DNA of 53,330 nt from an uncultured Lachnospiraceae bacterium (GTDB lineage: Bacteria; Bacillota; Clostridia; Lachnospirales; Lachnospiraceae), in contig CAJUPJ010000021.1 of the NCBI GenBank assembly GCA_910588655.1, positions 1 through 53,330 of the forward strand, in the 5' to 3' direction. How positions within the stretch are numbered: the stretch's first letter is position 1; each line of letters opens with the position of its first letter. Shown piece after piece: positions 1 through 8,923 of this stretch. A program made the translations under genes and the position numbers. The notes beneath the pieces are model-generated. The model was not told where the DNA came from, ran no database searches, and was given only the letters and a program-made list of their open reading frames with translations.

Positions 1-66
1 TACTTATATCCTTGTTTAAATTACATTTGTAATTAAAAAATGGGGAAACTCAAATATGCCCCAAGC

Positions 67-95
67 TTGACATATAGCTCTAAATTCTATATAAT
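67..95 (+). promoter_or_regulatory. sigma-A-type promoter of the MarR gene
   Basis: A consensus -35 box TTGACA (67-72) and a consensus -10 box TATAAT (90-95) are separated by exactly 17 bases. The MarR start codon follows 64 bases downstream of the -10 box. No other start lies between, so this should be the main promoter for the regulator and perhaps for citrate synthase behind it. Confidence 0.85.
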
Positions 96-100
96 AGAAT
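84..100. promoter_or_regulatory. palindromic operator overlapping the -10 box
   Basis: ATTCTATATAATAGAAT is a perfect 7-3-7 palindrome covering the -10 element. A second short dyad, GTTC-N6-GAAC, follows at about 109-123. MarR-family dimers commonly repress their own promoters through dyads of this size, so autoregulation by the following gene is the simplest reading. The palindrome is seen directly; the bound protein is inferred. Confidence 0.6.
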
Positions 101-159
101 AAAATATGTTCACTATAGAACTGTTCAAAAGTGGAGAAAGCAGAATGTGAGGTGGTTGT

Positions 160-606
160 ATGGATGACCATTTGGAGCTGCTTTTAAATGGCCAGCTATA
201 TAAAAAGCTAAACGAGGTGGTTTATAAACCCGTTACAAATGATTATGGCCTTAGTATGTTTGATATTAAGCTGCTTTTGTTTTTAAAAGAGCATGACAGA
301 TATGATACAGCAAGGGATATTGTGGAAATCCATTACCTTACGAAATCGTATGTGTCTAAAGCAATTGATGCACTTATCATTAAGGGGTATTTAAAAAGAA
401 AACCAGATATGCATGACAGAAGATGCATCCATCTGGAACTCCAGGATAAAGCATTTCCTGTAATTGACTATGTTAAGATAAAGCAGAAAGAGCTTATTGA
501 AATTATATTTAATGGCATGACTGATGAAGAAAAACGTATAATAAGGGGGATTGCAGAGAAAATTAGTAGTAACATTGCGGAGGTATTAGAAACATCCTCA
601 AGATGA
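160..606 (+). CDS. MarR-family transcriptional regulator
   Basis: A 148-residue protein of normal MarR length. Helices at the N-terminus and C-terminus should form the dimer interface. The winged-helix DNA-binding part lies at about residues 45-95: the stretch LTKSYVSKAIDALIIKGYLK is a typical recognition helix, followed by a charged wing (RKPDMHDRR) as in MarR/SlyA proteins. The ATG is preceded by GAGGTGG. It sits 51 bases upstream of citrate synthase in the same direction, with no clear terminator between, so it may regulate that gene as well as itself; the perfect dyad over its own -10 box supports autoregulation. The ligand cannot be inferred. Confidence 0.9.
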   Translation: MDDHLELLLNGQLYKKLNEVVYKPVTNDYGLSMFDIKLLLFLKEHDRYDTARDIVEIHYLTKSYVSKAIDALIIKGYLKRKPDMHDRRCIHLELQDKAFPVIDYVKIKQKELIEIIFNGMTDEEKRIIRGIAEKISSNIAEVLETSSR

Positions 607-657
607 GCGGGATTATGTTAAAATACCTGTAAACAGTTTTGGAAAGGAGATATTAAT

Positions 658-2103
658 ATGCAGGAAGAGATTAAGGTTGATGACTTTGGAAGGCTTATGG
701 AGGATTATACAAGCAAATATATACAAATGTGTATAGATAATAATTCCATTGATGCGAAGCTGTTTGATGAGTATGGTGTAAAGCGTGGTCTCAGGGATAA
801 GAACGGTAAGGGGGTTTTATCAGGAATAACTAATATTTCCCTTATTAAAGCAACTGATATGGTGGACGGGCATGTTGTCCCATGTGAAGGGCAGCTTTTT
901 TACAGGGGTTATAATATATATGACCTGGTTAATGGCTTCCGCAAGGATGGAAGGTTTGGTTTTGAAGAAACAGCACATCTGCTTCTGTTTGGTGATTTGC
1001 CTGATAAAATGCAGCTTGAAGAGTTCCAGAAAGTTCTTGCTAAAAACAGAAGGCTTCCTACTAACTTTGTAAGGGATGTTATTATGAAAGCACCAAGCAA
1101 GGATATTATGAATTCGTTAACAAAGAGTGTGCTTACTCTTTCTTCTTATGATGATGAAATATCTGATAATTCACTTGAAAATGTTATGAAGCAGTGTATT
1201 ATGCTTATCAGTGTATTCCCTATGCTTGCAGTTTATGGTTACCATGCATACAACCACTATGAATGTGACGAGAGTTTTTATATACACAGGCCTTCAGATG
1301 AACTTTCAGCAGCGGAAAATATTTTAAGGATGTTAAGGCCTGACAAACAGTATACAGATATTGAAGCAAAAGTGCTTGACCTTGCACTTGTACTTCATAT
1401 GGAGCATGGTGGTGGAAATAATTCTACATTTACTACAAGGGTAGTAACCTCTGCTGGTTCTGATACTTATTCTGTAATAGCAGCTGCATTATCATCATTA
1501 AAAGGCCCTAAGCATGGCGGTGCTAATATTAAAGTAGTGGAAATGATGCAGGATTTAAAGGAGCATGTACCTGATATCAGTGACGAAGAACAGGTAAGGG
1601 CATATCTGCGCAAACTGGTCAGGCGTGAGGCATTTGACAGGCGCGGGCTTATATATGGAATGGGACATGCAGTATATTCTATTTCAGACCCAAGGGCACT
1701 TGCATTTAAGAAATTTGTTGAAATGCTTGCTAACGAAAAGCACCAGAAGAAGGAATTTGAACTTTATTCTATGGTAGAACGTATAGCACCTGAAATAATT
1801 GGTGAGGAATGTGCAATATACAAGGGCGTAAGCGCAAATGTAGATTTTTACAGCGGTTTTGTCTACAATATGCTTGGAATACCTATGGAACTTTTTACAC
1901 CTATATTTGCAATGGCACGTATAGTAGGCTGGGGTGCACACCGTATAGAAGAACTTATAAATGTGGATAAAATAATAAGACCAGCATACCAGAGCATTAT
2001 GGTGCCAAAAGTTTATGAGTCCTTAAAAGAGCGTTCAACTCCAAAGATTGATACAAATTATCTGAAAGAATTACAATTATCCATGAAAGAGGAAAGCTGC
2101 TAA
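658..2103 (+). CDS. gltA: citrate synthase (Si type)
   Basis: A 481-residue citrate synthase, condensing acetyl-CoA and oxaloacetate to citrate. The family signatures are all present: EHGGGNNSTF (near residue 250), GPKHGGAN with the first catalytic His at about 286, GMGHAVYSISDPRA with the second at about 337, and NVDFYSG with the catalytic Asp at about 396. It is longer than the roughly 430-residue E. coli enzyme, with about 40 extra N-terminal residues, as in many Clostridia. AAAGGAGAT precedes the ATG. No aconitase or isocitrate dehydrogenase gene lies nearby. It probably feeds glutamate synthesis in an incomplete TCA cycle; that role is inferred from relatives, not shown here. Confidence 0.96.
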   Translation: MQEEIKVDDFGRLMEDYTSKYIQMCIDNNSIDAKLFDEYGVKRGLRDKNGKGVLSGITNISLIKATDMVDGHVVPCEGQLFYRGYNIYDLVNGFRKDGRFGFEETAHLLLFGDLPDKMQLEEFQKVLAKNRRLPTNFVRDVIMKAPSKDIMNSLTKSVLTLSSYDDEISDNSLENVMKQCIMLISVFPMLAVYGYHAYNHYECDESFYIHRPSDELSAAENILRMLRPDKQYTDIEAKVLDLALVLHMEHGGGNNSTFTTRVVTSAGSDTYSVIAAALSSLKGPKHGGANIKVVEMMQDLKEHVPDISDEEQVRAYLRKLVRREAFDRRGLIYGMGHAVYSISDPRALAFKKFVEMLANEKHQKKEFELYSMVERIAPEIIGEECAIYKGVSANVDFYSGFVYNMLGIPMELFTPIFAMARIVGWGAHRIEELINVDKIIRPAYQSIMVPKVYESLKERSTPKIDTNYLKELQLSMKEESC

Positions 2104-2187
2104 GGCAATTCATCCAGAAGACAGTGATGTTACAGAAGATGATATAAAAGATGTGTTATCCTGGTTGAGAGCCAGCCAACATGGATA

Positions 2188-2687
2188 TTGAATATAATAA
2201 TACGTACTCTGATGTATCTTATACAGACGTATCACGATTTTTTTAAACGTACAAAGCAAAATCTGTATGGTTATAAAAAAGTAAATATGCCAAAACCTGA
2301 ATTGTATGTAATATTTACAGGTTAAAAACCGAAGAACCCGCCTGATACTATATCACTTTCAAAAGACTTTTTTAATGGTGAAAAGATAGCAGCAGATGCA
2401 GAAGTGAAGGTATTGTACCAGGAGGATGAGAATAATATTATTGGACAGTATATTATTTTTTGTAAGGTGTATAATGCACAAAGAAAGAAATATGGGCAGA
2501 ACAAAAAAGCAATAACAGAAACTATCCATATTTGCAAAGACCGGAATGTTTTAAAAGAGTATCTGGAAGACAGCTGAGAGAATGATTAAAGATGGAGTAA
2601 TACCACTTGAAAAAATTGCAGACTATATTCGCTTTATCGCTTGATGAATTAAAAGAAATTGAAGCCAGGGTTATGCAGCTGGCATAA
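2188..2687 (+). pseudogene. decayed Rpn-family (PD-(D/E)XK) transposase/nuclease
   Basis: No intact reading frame exists, but conceptual translation gives segments typical of the Clostridial Rpn/PDDEXK_2 family: NLYGYKKVNMPKPELYVIFTG, then an in-frame TAA, then PPDTISLSKDFFNGEK, QYIIFCKVYNAQRKKYG and ICKDRNVLKEYLEDS. After a TGA near 2575 a C-terminal tail (RMIKDGVIPLEKIA, then LSLDELKEIEARVMQLA in another frame) completes the usual ending. At least two stops and one frameshift are needed to read it through, so it is dead. The N-terminal nuclease part is missing. The stretch 2105-2184 also looks coding-like in one frame but could not be assigned. Confidence 0.75.
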
Positions 2688-2726
2688 CTAAACAGCAATT
2701 TAATACCAAGTAATAAATAACAGCAT

Positions 2727-2780
2727 AAAGGCATATGGGGCAGCATTATAAAAAACTTGCAAAAATCCATGTGCCTTTTT
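2727..2780. terminator. terminator-like hairpin between convergent units
   Basis: AAAGGCATATGG (2727-2738) can pair with CCATGTGCCTTT (2767-2778) with one bulge, and T-rich sequence follows on the plus strand. It lies between the decayed transposase and the convergent NUDIX gene. The loop is long (about 28 bases), so this is a moderate call. Confidence 0.45.
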
Positions 2781-2796
2781 GTGTATTTAAGTAATC

Positions 2797-3306
2797 TTAA
2801 ACCTGCTGCCGTTCATCAGAAACCAGATGTTCTATTGTTTCTGGAATATGTATTAATTTTTCACCAAAAAATTCTGGAAATGCCTTATATTCTGCAAATT
2901 TTTCTAATGGAAGCCATTGCAGGCGTTCTTTTGTGGTGCTGGATGTTTCCTGGGCTGCATCCATAATACTTCCGTTTTTAATTAATTTTCTTCCTTTTGG
3001 CTTCATTAAATAATAAAACTCTATAACATGGCATTGTTTTCCGTTTTCATAAAATAAACTTTCATTTGTGAATACAAGCCTGTCTGGCTGGTATGCAATG
3101 CCTGTTTCTTCTCTGGTTTCCCTGGCGGCAGCTTCCCTGGAGGTTTCGCCAAGATGTACACCACCGCCAATGCTGTAGTAGTAATTATCCTGGGGGCTGT
3201 ATGCCATAAGCACGCACCCTTCTTCAATAATAATTGCAGCCGCACGGTATCTGAACCAGAAACCATTCTGTTCAAAACAGCAGTCATTGTCTGATATATA
3301 TTCCAT
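2797..3306 (-). CDS. NUDIX hydrolase
   Basis: A 169-residue protein with a complete Nudix box at residues 48-70: G-x5-E at 48/54, then REx2EExG ending at G69 and I70 (seen as GGVHLGETSREAAARETREE). This motif binds the metal and cleaves nucleoside-diphosphate-linked substrates. The N-terminal beta strand FWFRYRAAAIIIEEGCVLM and the position of the box fit MutT-like proteins. An AGGCAGG element precedes the ATG. It is a single gene, convergent with the decayed transposase. The substrate cannot be told from sequence. Confidence 0.9.
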   Translation of the reverse strand: MEYISDNDCCFEQNGFWFRYRAAAIIIEEGCVLMAYSPQDNYYYSIGGGVHLGETSREAAARETREETGIAYQPDRLVFTNESLFYENGKQCHVIEFYYLMKPKGRKLIKNGSIMDAAQETSSTTKERLQWLPLEKFAEYKAFPEFFGEKLIHIPETIEHLVSDERQQV

Positions 3307-3525
3307 TATATAAACCTGCCTTTATTGATTTTGTACAAAGTTTAGCACAATTTTGCGTAATATGCCAGAAAATAATGGCTGTGGGCAAATCTTAAAATTA
3401 ACATAATTAGTTTTTAATAAAAAAGTAAAGACTTAATTTTTTATATATGGTATTCTTAATAAAATGATACAACAATGATGGGTATTGGGGCATTTCTTTA
3501 TTGCCCTGGGAAAGAGGGAAACCAT

Positions 3526-4221
3526 ATGGAAAGTACAAATATTTTAGTAGTTGATGATGACCATGATATAGCTGACCTTGTTGCAATACACCTGAAAGGG
3601 GAAGGCTATAACTGTTTTAAGGCGTATAGCGGGAAGGAAGCAATTAATATTTTTGAAAGCAGGGATATAGACCTTGCAATCCTTGATATTATGATGCCTG
3701 GCATTGACGGGCGGCAGGTTTGTGCTAAGATAAGGGAAAGCAGTACCATACCTATTATAATGCTTAGTGCAAGGGACAGTGAGACTGACAAAGTAGAGGG
3801 GCTTGTTAATGGTGCAGATGACTATGTGACAAAGCCTTTTAATACAATGGAACTTGTGGCAAGGGTAAAATCACAGCTCCGGCGTTACCAGAACTTTGGC
3901 GGTATGCAGGAAAAATCTGCTGAATCTGTTGAGCTTGAAAATCTCTGGATGGACAGGAAACTGCACCAGGTCAAGGCGTATGGAAGGGATGTCAAGCTTA
4001 CTCCTATAGAATTTGACATACTGTTCCTTATGGCATCACATCCTAATAATGTATTCTCAACAGATGAAATTTTTGAAAGGGTATGGAAAGAAAAAAGCTT
4101 TGAGATGAGCAACACTGTAATGGTGCATATCAGAAGGCTTAGGGAGAAAATAGAACTTGAACCAAGAAATGCACAAATTATAAAAACTGTATGGGGAGTT
4201 GGCTATAAGATTGAAGCATAG
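3526..4221 (+). CDS. OmpR/VanR-type response regulator
   Basis: A 231-residue two-domain regulator. The receiver has the acidic pocket DDD at residues 10-12, the phospho-acceptor Asp at about 54 (AILDIMMPGIDG), and the conserved Lys in VTKPF. The C-terminal winged helix is of OmpR type and ends TVWGVGYKIE. The ATG at 3526 is chosen over an upstream start at 3475 because GAGGGA lies just before it and MESTNILVVDDD matches the usual N-terminus. It overlaps the kinase gene by 23 bases and opens the locus of ABC transporter, MoxR and VWA genes, which it probably controls. Confidence 0.94.
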   Translation: MESTNILVVDDDHDIADLVAIHLKGEGYNCFKAYSGKEAINIFESRDIDLAILDIMMPGIDGRQVCAKIRESSTIPIIMLSARDSETDKVEGLVNGADDYVTKPFNTMELVARVKSQLRRYQNFGGMQEKSAESVELENLWMDRKLHQVKAYGRDVKLTPIEFDILFLMASHPNNVFSTDEIFERVWKEKSFEMSNTVMVHIRRLREKIELEPRNAQIIKTVWGVGYKIEA

Positions 4222-5443
4222 TATTTACAGAAGCCTCAGGGGGGAGCTTGTTATTTACAGTATAATAAGCATGCTGCTTGCAGTAGCAACGGAATCTGCA
4301 ATAGGACTGGTATTAGTAATGGTTGCGCGTACATTTGGTGTATCGCGGAAAGGTTATGGGAAAGATACGCTTATGAATAACAAACATAGCCATGTACAGC
4401 CAGAGTTCCTGCCAGATTACCGTGGTATAAGGCACTGGAACAGGGATACCATTATGGTAATTATGTTTATAATACTCTTGCTTGGCTTTCTGCTGTTTAT
4501 ATTTTATTTCCTTATACTTACAAGACGCATTACAAAGGATATGAGTTATATATCAAACTGTATTTCAGATATTGCGTCAGGCAGTATGGAAACAAAGATA
4601 ACTGGCATAAACAGGGAAGATGAAATTGGCGAGATAGTTTTACAGGTAAACAGGATGCATTATGAGATAGAAAGGCTTATGAAGTCGGAACGTGAAGCAT
4701 TACAGGCAAATAAGGATATGATAACGTGTGTTGCCCATGATTTGCGGACACCGCTTACTTCAATTATAGGATATCTCCAGCTTGCTACAGATGTTAAAAA
4801 GTATACAGTAGAAGAACGGCAGAAGTATGCAAACATTGCAATGCGCAAAGCGGACAGGATGCAGGGGCTTATTGAGGAACTCTTTAACTATACAAAGCTT
4901 ATGAGCGGCGAGATAACAGTACACCGCAGTGATATAGATATAGTAAAACTGGTGGTGCAGATGACAGAAGAGTTTTATCCGATTTTTATGGAAAATAACC
5001 TTGAGTATACCCTTAAGCAGAATGTAAACAGTTTAATTATGAATGTCGATGGGGAACTTATAGCAAGGGCAGTTTCAAACCTTATTGGCAATGCTGTAAA
5101 ATATGGCAGGGATGGCAAGGCTGTCCATATTGAGCTGGAAAAATATAACACTGAACTACAGATACGTGTAATTAATTTTGGTCTGGTAATACCAGAAGAA
5201 AGCATAGAACATATTTTTGATAAGTTTTACAGGGTAGAAAGTTCAAGGTCTGTGCAGACAGGAGGTACAGGGCTTGGGCTTAATATAGCACAGGAAATAG
5301 CAATACTCCACGGGGGCAAGATAACAGTACAAAGCAGTGTCAAAGGTACATGCTTTACAATTGCGCTTCCTATAGATAATTCTGGCAATATTGCTGGAGA
5401 AGAAAGCACAAAAGAAAAGGAAGATGGAAAAAAGGAGATTTAA
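4199..5443 (+). CDS. VanS-like sensor histidine kinase
   Basis: A 414-residue membrane kinase, partner of the preceding regulator. Two membrane segments at about residues 16-42 and 86-110 enclose a short extracytoplasmic loop of about 45 residues. A HAMP linker follows, then the dimerisation/phosphoacceptor helix VAHDLRTPLTSIIGYLQL with His at about 180, then the ATPase domain with the N box NLIGNAVKYG and the G box GTGLGLNIAQEI. No ATG is available: the start is TTG at 4199, or TTG at 4211 with GGGGAG upstream, inside the end of the regulator gene. This implies translational coupling. The signal sensed is unknown; VanS relatives respond to envelope damage. Confidence 0.93.
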   Translation: MAIRLKHSIYRSLRGELVIYSIISMLLAVATESAIGLVLVMVARTFGVSRKGYGKDTLMNNKHSHVQPEFLPDYRGIRHWNRDTIMVIMFIILLLGFLLFIFYFLILTRRITKDMSYISNCISDIASGSMETKITGINREDEIGEIVLQVNRMHYEIERLMKSEREALQANKDMITCVAHDLRTPLTSIIGYLQLATDVKKYTVEERQKYANIAMRKADRMQGLIEELFNYTKLMSGEITVHRSDIDIVKLVVQMTEEFYPIFMENNLEYTLKQNVNSLIMNVDGELIARAVSNLIGNAVKYGRDGKAVHIELEKYNTELQIRVINFGLVIPEESIEHIFDKFYRVESSRSVQTGGTGLGLNIAQEIAILHGGKITVQSSVKGTCFTIALPIDNSGNIAGEESTKEKEDGKKEI

Positions 5444-5468
5444 TTAATGGAATGGAGGTACAGGACTT

Positions 5469-8400
5469 ATGAAAATAAATCCCGTATATGGAAAAGAAGT
5501 AAAATTAAGGGTACGTTCACTGAAATTTGCAATGACAATCCTTTTTTTTAACCTTGGGCTGGTTGCAATAGCACTTCTTGGTTTTGAAATGATTTTTAAT
5601 ATAAATATGAATTACAGAATAGACTATTCAGCTGCTATTACAGTGTATTTTGTAATTATTTGTATTGAAGCAGCAATGGTGGCGTTTTTAGTCCCAGTAT
5701 TTACGGCTGGAAGCATAGCAGGGGAGCGTGAGAAACAGACCCTTGAAATACTGCTTACTACTGTATTAAAGCCAGGGCAGATAGTAATTGGAAAGCTTAT
5801 GTCATCCATAAGCATGGTAGTGCTTCTTGTTTTTTCAAGTCTTCCAGTTGTATCTATAATATTTACAATTGGTGGTATCAATATGGCAGACCTTTTCCAG
5901 TTTGTAGTATTTATTATTGTAATGTCACTTTTTATAGGAAGCATGGGAGTATGTGCTTCTGCAATGCTTAAAAAGGCAATCCCGGCTACTGTAATATCAT
6001 TTGTAATGGTGGGAGTTGTATGTGGTGTAACTGCCATAGCAGTATTTGTAGCTAACGAAGGCGCAAATATTTATTATTATACTGTACAGAATTCAAGTGG
6101 GGATGTGCCTGATGTTACATGGACAATGTATCCCCTGCTTATAAACCCGGCATTTACAATATTCCATATGGTCAGTGAACAGTTTATGGGTGAAAACCTG
6201 CTTTCTTACATGGCTTCTGCACTTAATGGGGAACTGCTGCCATTTGTACAGGATTACTGGTTTTTGTGCAGTATTGCAGTACAGCTTGTATTTACAGTTT
6301 TATTTTTAAAGTTAGCAGCATTGTTTCTTGACCCATTGAGAAGAAAGGAAAAGGCACGTAAAAACAATAATAAGACAAAGAAAAAGAAAAAAGCGGCAGC
6401 AGTGGCACTGTTATTCCTTGTTTTAGCCATTGCACCAGCCAGTACACAGACTGCTTCTGCTTCTGTTAAGATAAGAGAACTTGATAATGAAGGCAAGATA
6501 AAAATAAGCAAAGATGATATAAGCGCATCAGTAAGGCTTGGGTATAAGGGCAAGGCAAAATATAACAGAAGTATAAGGGCAGATGCTGTTATAGAGAATA
6601 AGGGGAGTGACTTTACAGGAAAATTCAGGGTAGAATATGCCAGGACAGATTCAAACGGCTATATAGCAATACAAAAAGAATTTGCAGTTGCAGCAGGTGA
6701 AAGCAAAAAAGTACAGTTTGCACTGCCAGATATTGAAGAGGGCAGAAACATCAGGGTTGCAGTTTGTGACAGTGATAATGATATTATCTGTTCTGAATAT
6801 GTAAAGTTAAATTATAAGGATAATATAGATACATTATATATTGGTACACTTTCTGACAGCCAGGACAGCCTTAAATATATTGCAAGCGGGATGGCTGCAG
6901 ATAAAACTTCATTTAGCGCAAGTGATGAAGGGATTATATTTGAGCTTCTAAGTGATGATATTACAGAAGATGAAAAGATGATTGATGTATTGGACGTTAT
7001 TATAATAGATAATTTTGATACAGGGAAGTTTTCAAAAGGGCAGATTAATGCTATTAAAAAATGGGTCAGTAAAGGAGGCACACTTTTTCTTGGAAGTGGT
7101 GCAGATGCCGGCAAAGTGCTTGACGCATTTTCAGGGACTCTTTTAAAAGGCACTATAGGAAGTGCAAAAAGCATCAGGACTAATTTTGGTGTAACAAGAG
7201 CGGAGCTTACAAGCCTTCTTGGTGAAAACCTTGCGAATAAAAGAGTGCCGCTTGATATTACACAGATTAAAATAAATGGTTCAAAGCCAGTTTTAACAGA
7301 CGGAAGGAACAAGCTTGCAAGTGTAAAAGAGTATGGAAGTGGCAATATAATAACAGCAGAATTTTCACTGGCTTTAAGTCCAGGCACATCAAGGCTTTAC
7401 GGGCCTGTTATTGTAGATGTAATCAGGAATAATATAAGTGAACAGCGTAAACAAGACCTGGGGCTTTCCAGTGGAAATTCATGGCAGTCATATTCAGAAG
7501 TTTATATGAGTGAGGCTGATTTGCTAAACTTAAATAGTACAGATTCACTGCCAAATATTAAGCTTTATGCCGTTATCCTTTTAGTATATGTTTTTCTGGC
7601 AGGGCCGCTGTCTTATATAATACTTAAGAAAAAAGACAGAAGAAACCTGTTATGGTTTATAGTGCCAGTGCTTTCAGTGGTATTTTCAGTAACAATTTAT
7701 TTAATTGGAACAAGTACACGTATACAGAAACCATTTATAAATTATTCTTCAACAATTGAACTGCCAGAAAAAGGGAACAGCAGCCATAATGTAAATACAT
7801 CATTTACAATTACAAATTCTTCAAGTAAGTCATATGAAACGGTGCTTCCAGAAAATACTGATATATCACCATCATCACTTAATGGATATTATTCTTCATA
7901 TTATTATTCAGATGATGAAGCAGGCAAGTATGATTACGGGATTGAATATAGTGCTAGCAATATAACGTTACAAATGAACAATTTATCAGCATTTGAAAGT
8001 GTTCCATTTAAAATGAGTAACCGGAGCAGCAGCACAGGCACAGTTGAAGCCAATGTAAAGAAAACAGATGACAAAATATCAGGATTTATAACTAATAAAA
8101 TGTCGTGCGGGCTTGAAGACTGTATTTTCTATTGCAAAGGCACTATGTATTATATAGGGGCTATTCCATCAGGTAAATCTGTGGATATATCAAAACAGAA
8201 AAGTTTTAAAGATAGTAATTATTCATATAGTTTTGAATCACAGTTAAGCGCTGCAATGGGTGGAAGCTTTTATGATAACTCAGTAGATGTTTCATTAAGA
8301 AGACAGATAGGCATGATACAGGTATTTATCACTAATAATAAATTGTCTGATACATGGTTCTATGGATTTGTGCCAGAGGATGAGGAAACATCTTTTACAG

Positions 8401-8912
8401 GTAAATTCCCATATGACAAATATGGTGCAACAGGTGTCTATAAACAGGTACAAGTACAGGAAACATTAGACGGATATGATGTAATAGGCATGCTTGAACA
8501 GTATGCAGACCAATATGATGAAAATGATACTAATGGATTTTATATATATGACACTACAAGAAAAGAGCTTGAAGTCACATATAAATTCCCAGAGAATTTT
8601 ACACTTAAAAGAATTATATACAACAAAGAGACTGCTGGCGGATGTGAATTTAACCTTAACAAATACCAGTATGCAGAAACAGCTTTTGTAGGTGCTGCAA
8701 AAGTTAAGGATAGAACAACTGGGGAATATGTAGAATTAATACAATCTGGCAAGAAAGCGGATATTGATGGTATGGAAAAATATCTGGAAGATGACGGAAG
8801 CCTTACTGTATATTATGAAATTGGCAATATCCAGAATGGGGGAGTGGATTCATATATCCTTCCTAAGGTTAAACTTGCAGGCACATATAAAAAGACAGGT
8901 AAAAGGAGTTAG
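5469..8912 (+). CDS. fused ABC-2 permease and large extracytoplasmic GldG-like protein
   Basis: An exceptionally long permease of 1147 residues. Residues 1-295 are an ABC-2 permease with six hydrophobic segments and the family motif AGSIAGEREKQTLEILLTTV. A seventh segment at about 308-330 leads to an extracytoplasmic region (about 330-695) containing a CARDB-like beta domain and an amidotransferase-like fold (DVIIIDNFDTGKFSKGQINAI, then KKWVSKGGTLFLGSG). Two more membrane segments at about 698-745 precede a Ser/Tyr-rich beta domain of about 400 residues outside the cell. The design recalls gliding-type GldF and GldG proteins joined in one chain; that comparison is inferred. GGAGGT precedes the ATG, and the ATPase gene follows after 11 bases. 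Confidence 0.85.
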   Translation: MKINPVYGKEVKLRVRSLKFAMTILFFNLGLVAIALLGFEMIFNINMNYRIDYSAAITVYFVIICIEAAMVAFLVPVFTAGSIAGEREKQTLEILLTTVLKPGQIVIGKLMSSISMVVLLVFSSLPVVSIIFTIGGINMADLFQFVVFIIVMSLFIGSMGVCASAMLKKAIPATVISFVMVGVVCGVTAIAVFVANEGANIYYYTVQNSSGDVPDVTWTMYPLLINPAFTIFHMVSEQFMGENLLSYMASALNGELLPFVQDYWFLCSIAVQLVFTVLFLKLAALFLDPLRRKEKARKNNNKTKKKKKAAAVALLFLVLAIAPASTQTASASVKIRELDNEGKIKISKDDISASVRLGYKGKAKYNRSIRADAVIENKGSDFTGKFRVEYARTDSNGYIAIQKEFAVAAGESKKVQFALPDIEEGRNIRVAVCDSDNDIICSEYVKLNYKDNIDTLYIGTLSDSQDSLKYIASGMAADKTSFSASDEGIIFELLSDDITEDEKMIDVLDVIIIDNFDTGKFSKGQINAIKKWVSKGGTLFLGSGADAGKVLDAFSGTLLKGTIGSAKSIRTNFGVTRAELTSLLGENLANKRVPLDITQIKINGSKPVLTDGRNKLASVKEYGSGNIITAEFSLALSPGTSRLYGPVIVDVIRNNISEQRKQDLGLSSGNSWQSYSEVYMSEADLLNLNSTDSLPNIKLYAVILLVYVFLAGPLSYIILKKKDRRNLLWFIVPVLSVVFSVTIYLIGTSTRIQKPFINYSSTIELPEKGNSSHNVNTSFTITNSSSKSYETVLPENTDISPSSLNGYYSSYYYSDDEAGKYDYGIEYSASNITLQMNNLSAFESVPFKMSNRSSSTGTVEANVKKTDDKISGFITNKMSCGLEDCIFYCKGTMYYIGAIPSGKSVDISKQKSFKDSNYSYSFESQLSAAMGGSFYDNSVDVSLRRQIGMIQVFITNNKLSDTWFYGFVPEDEETSFTGKFPYDKYGATGVYKQVQVQETLDGYDVIGMLEQYADQYDENDTNGFYIYDTTRKELEVTYKFPENFTLKRIIYNKETAGGCEFNLNKYQYAETAFVGAAKVKDRTTGEYVELIQSGKKADIDGMEKYLEDDGSLTVYYEIGNIQNGGVDSYILPKVKLAGTYKKTGKRS

Positions 8913-8923
8913 GAGGCAGCAGC

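Noticed and set aside
2322..2770. Minus-strand frames over the decayed transposase
   Set aside because: Plus-strand translation gives recognisable Rpn-family blocks; the minus frames have no family features.
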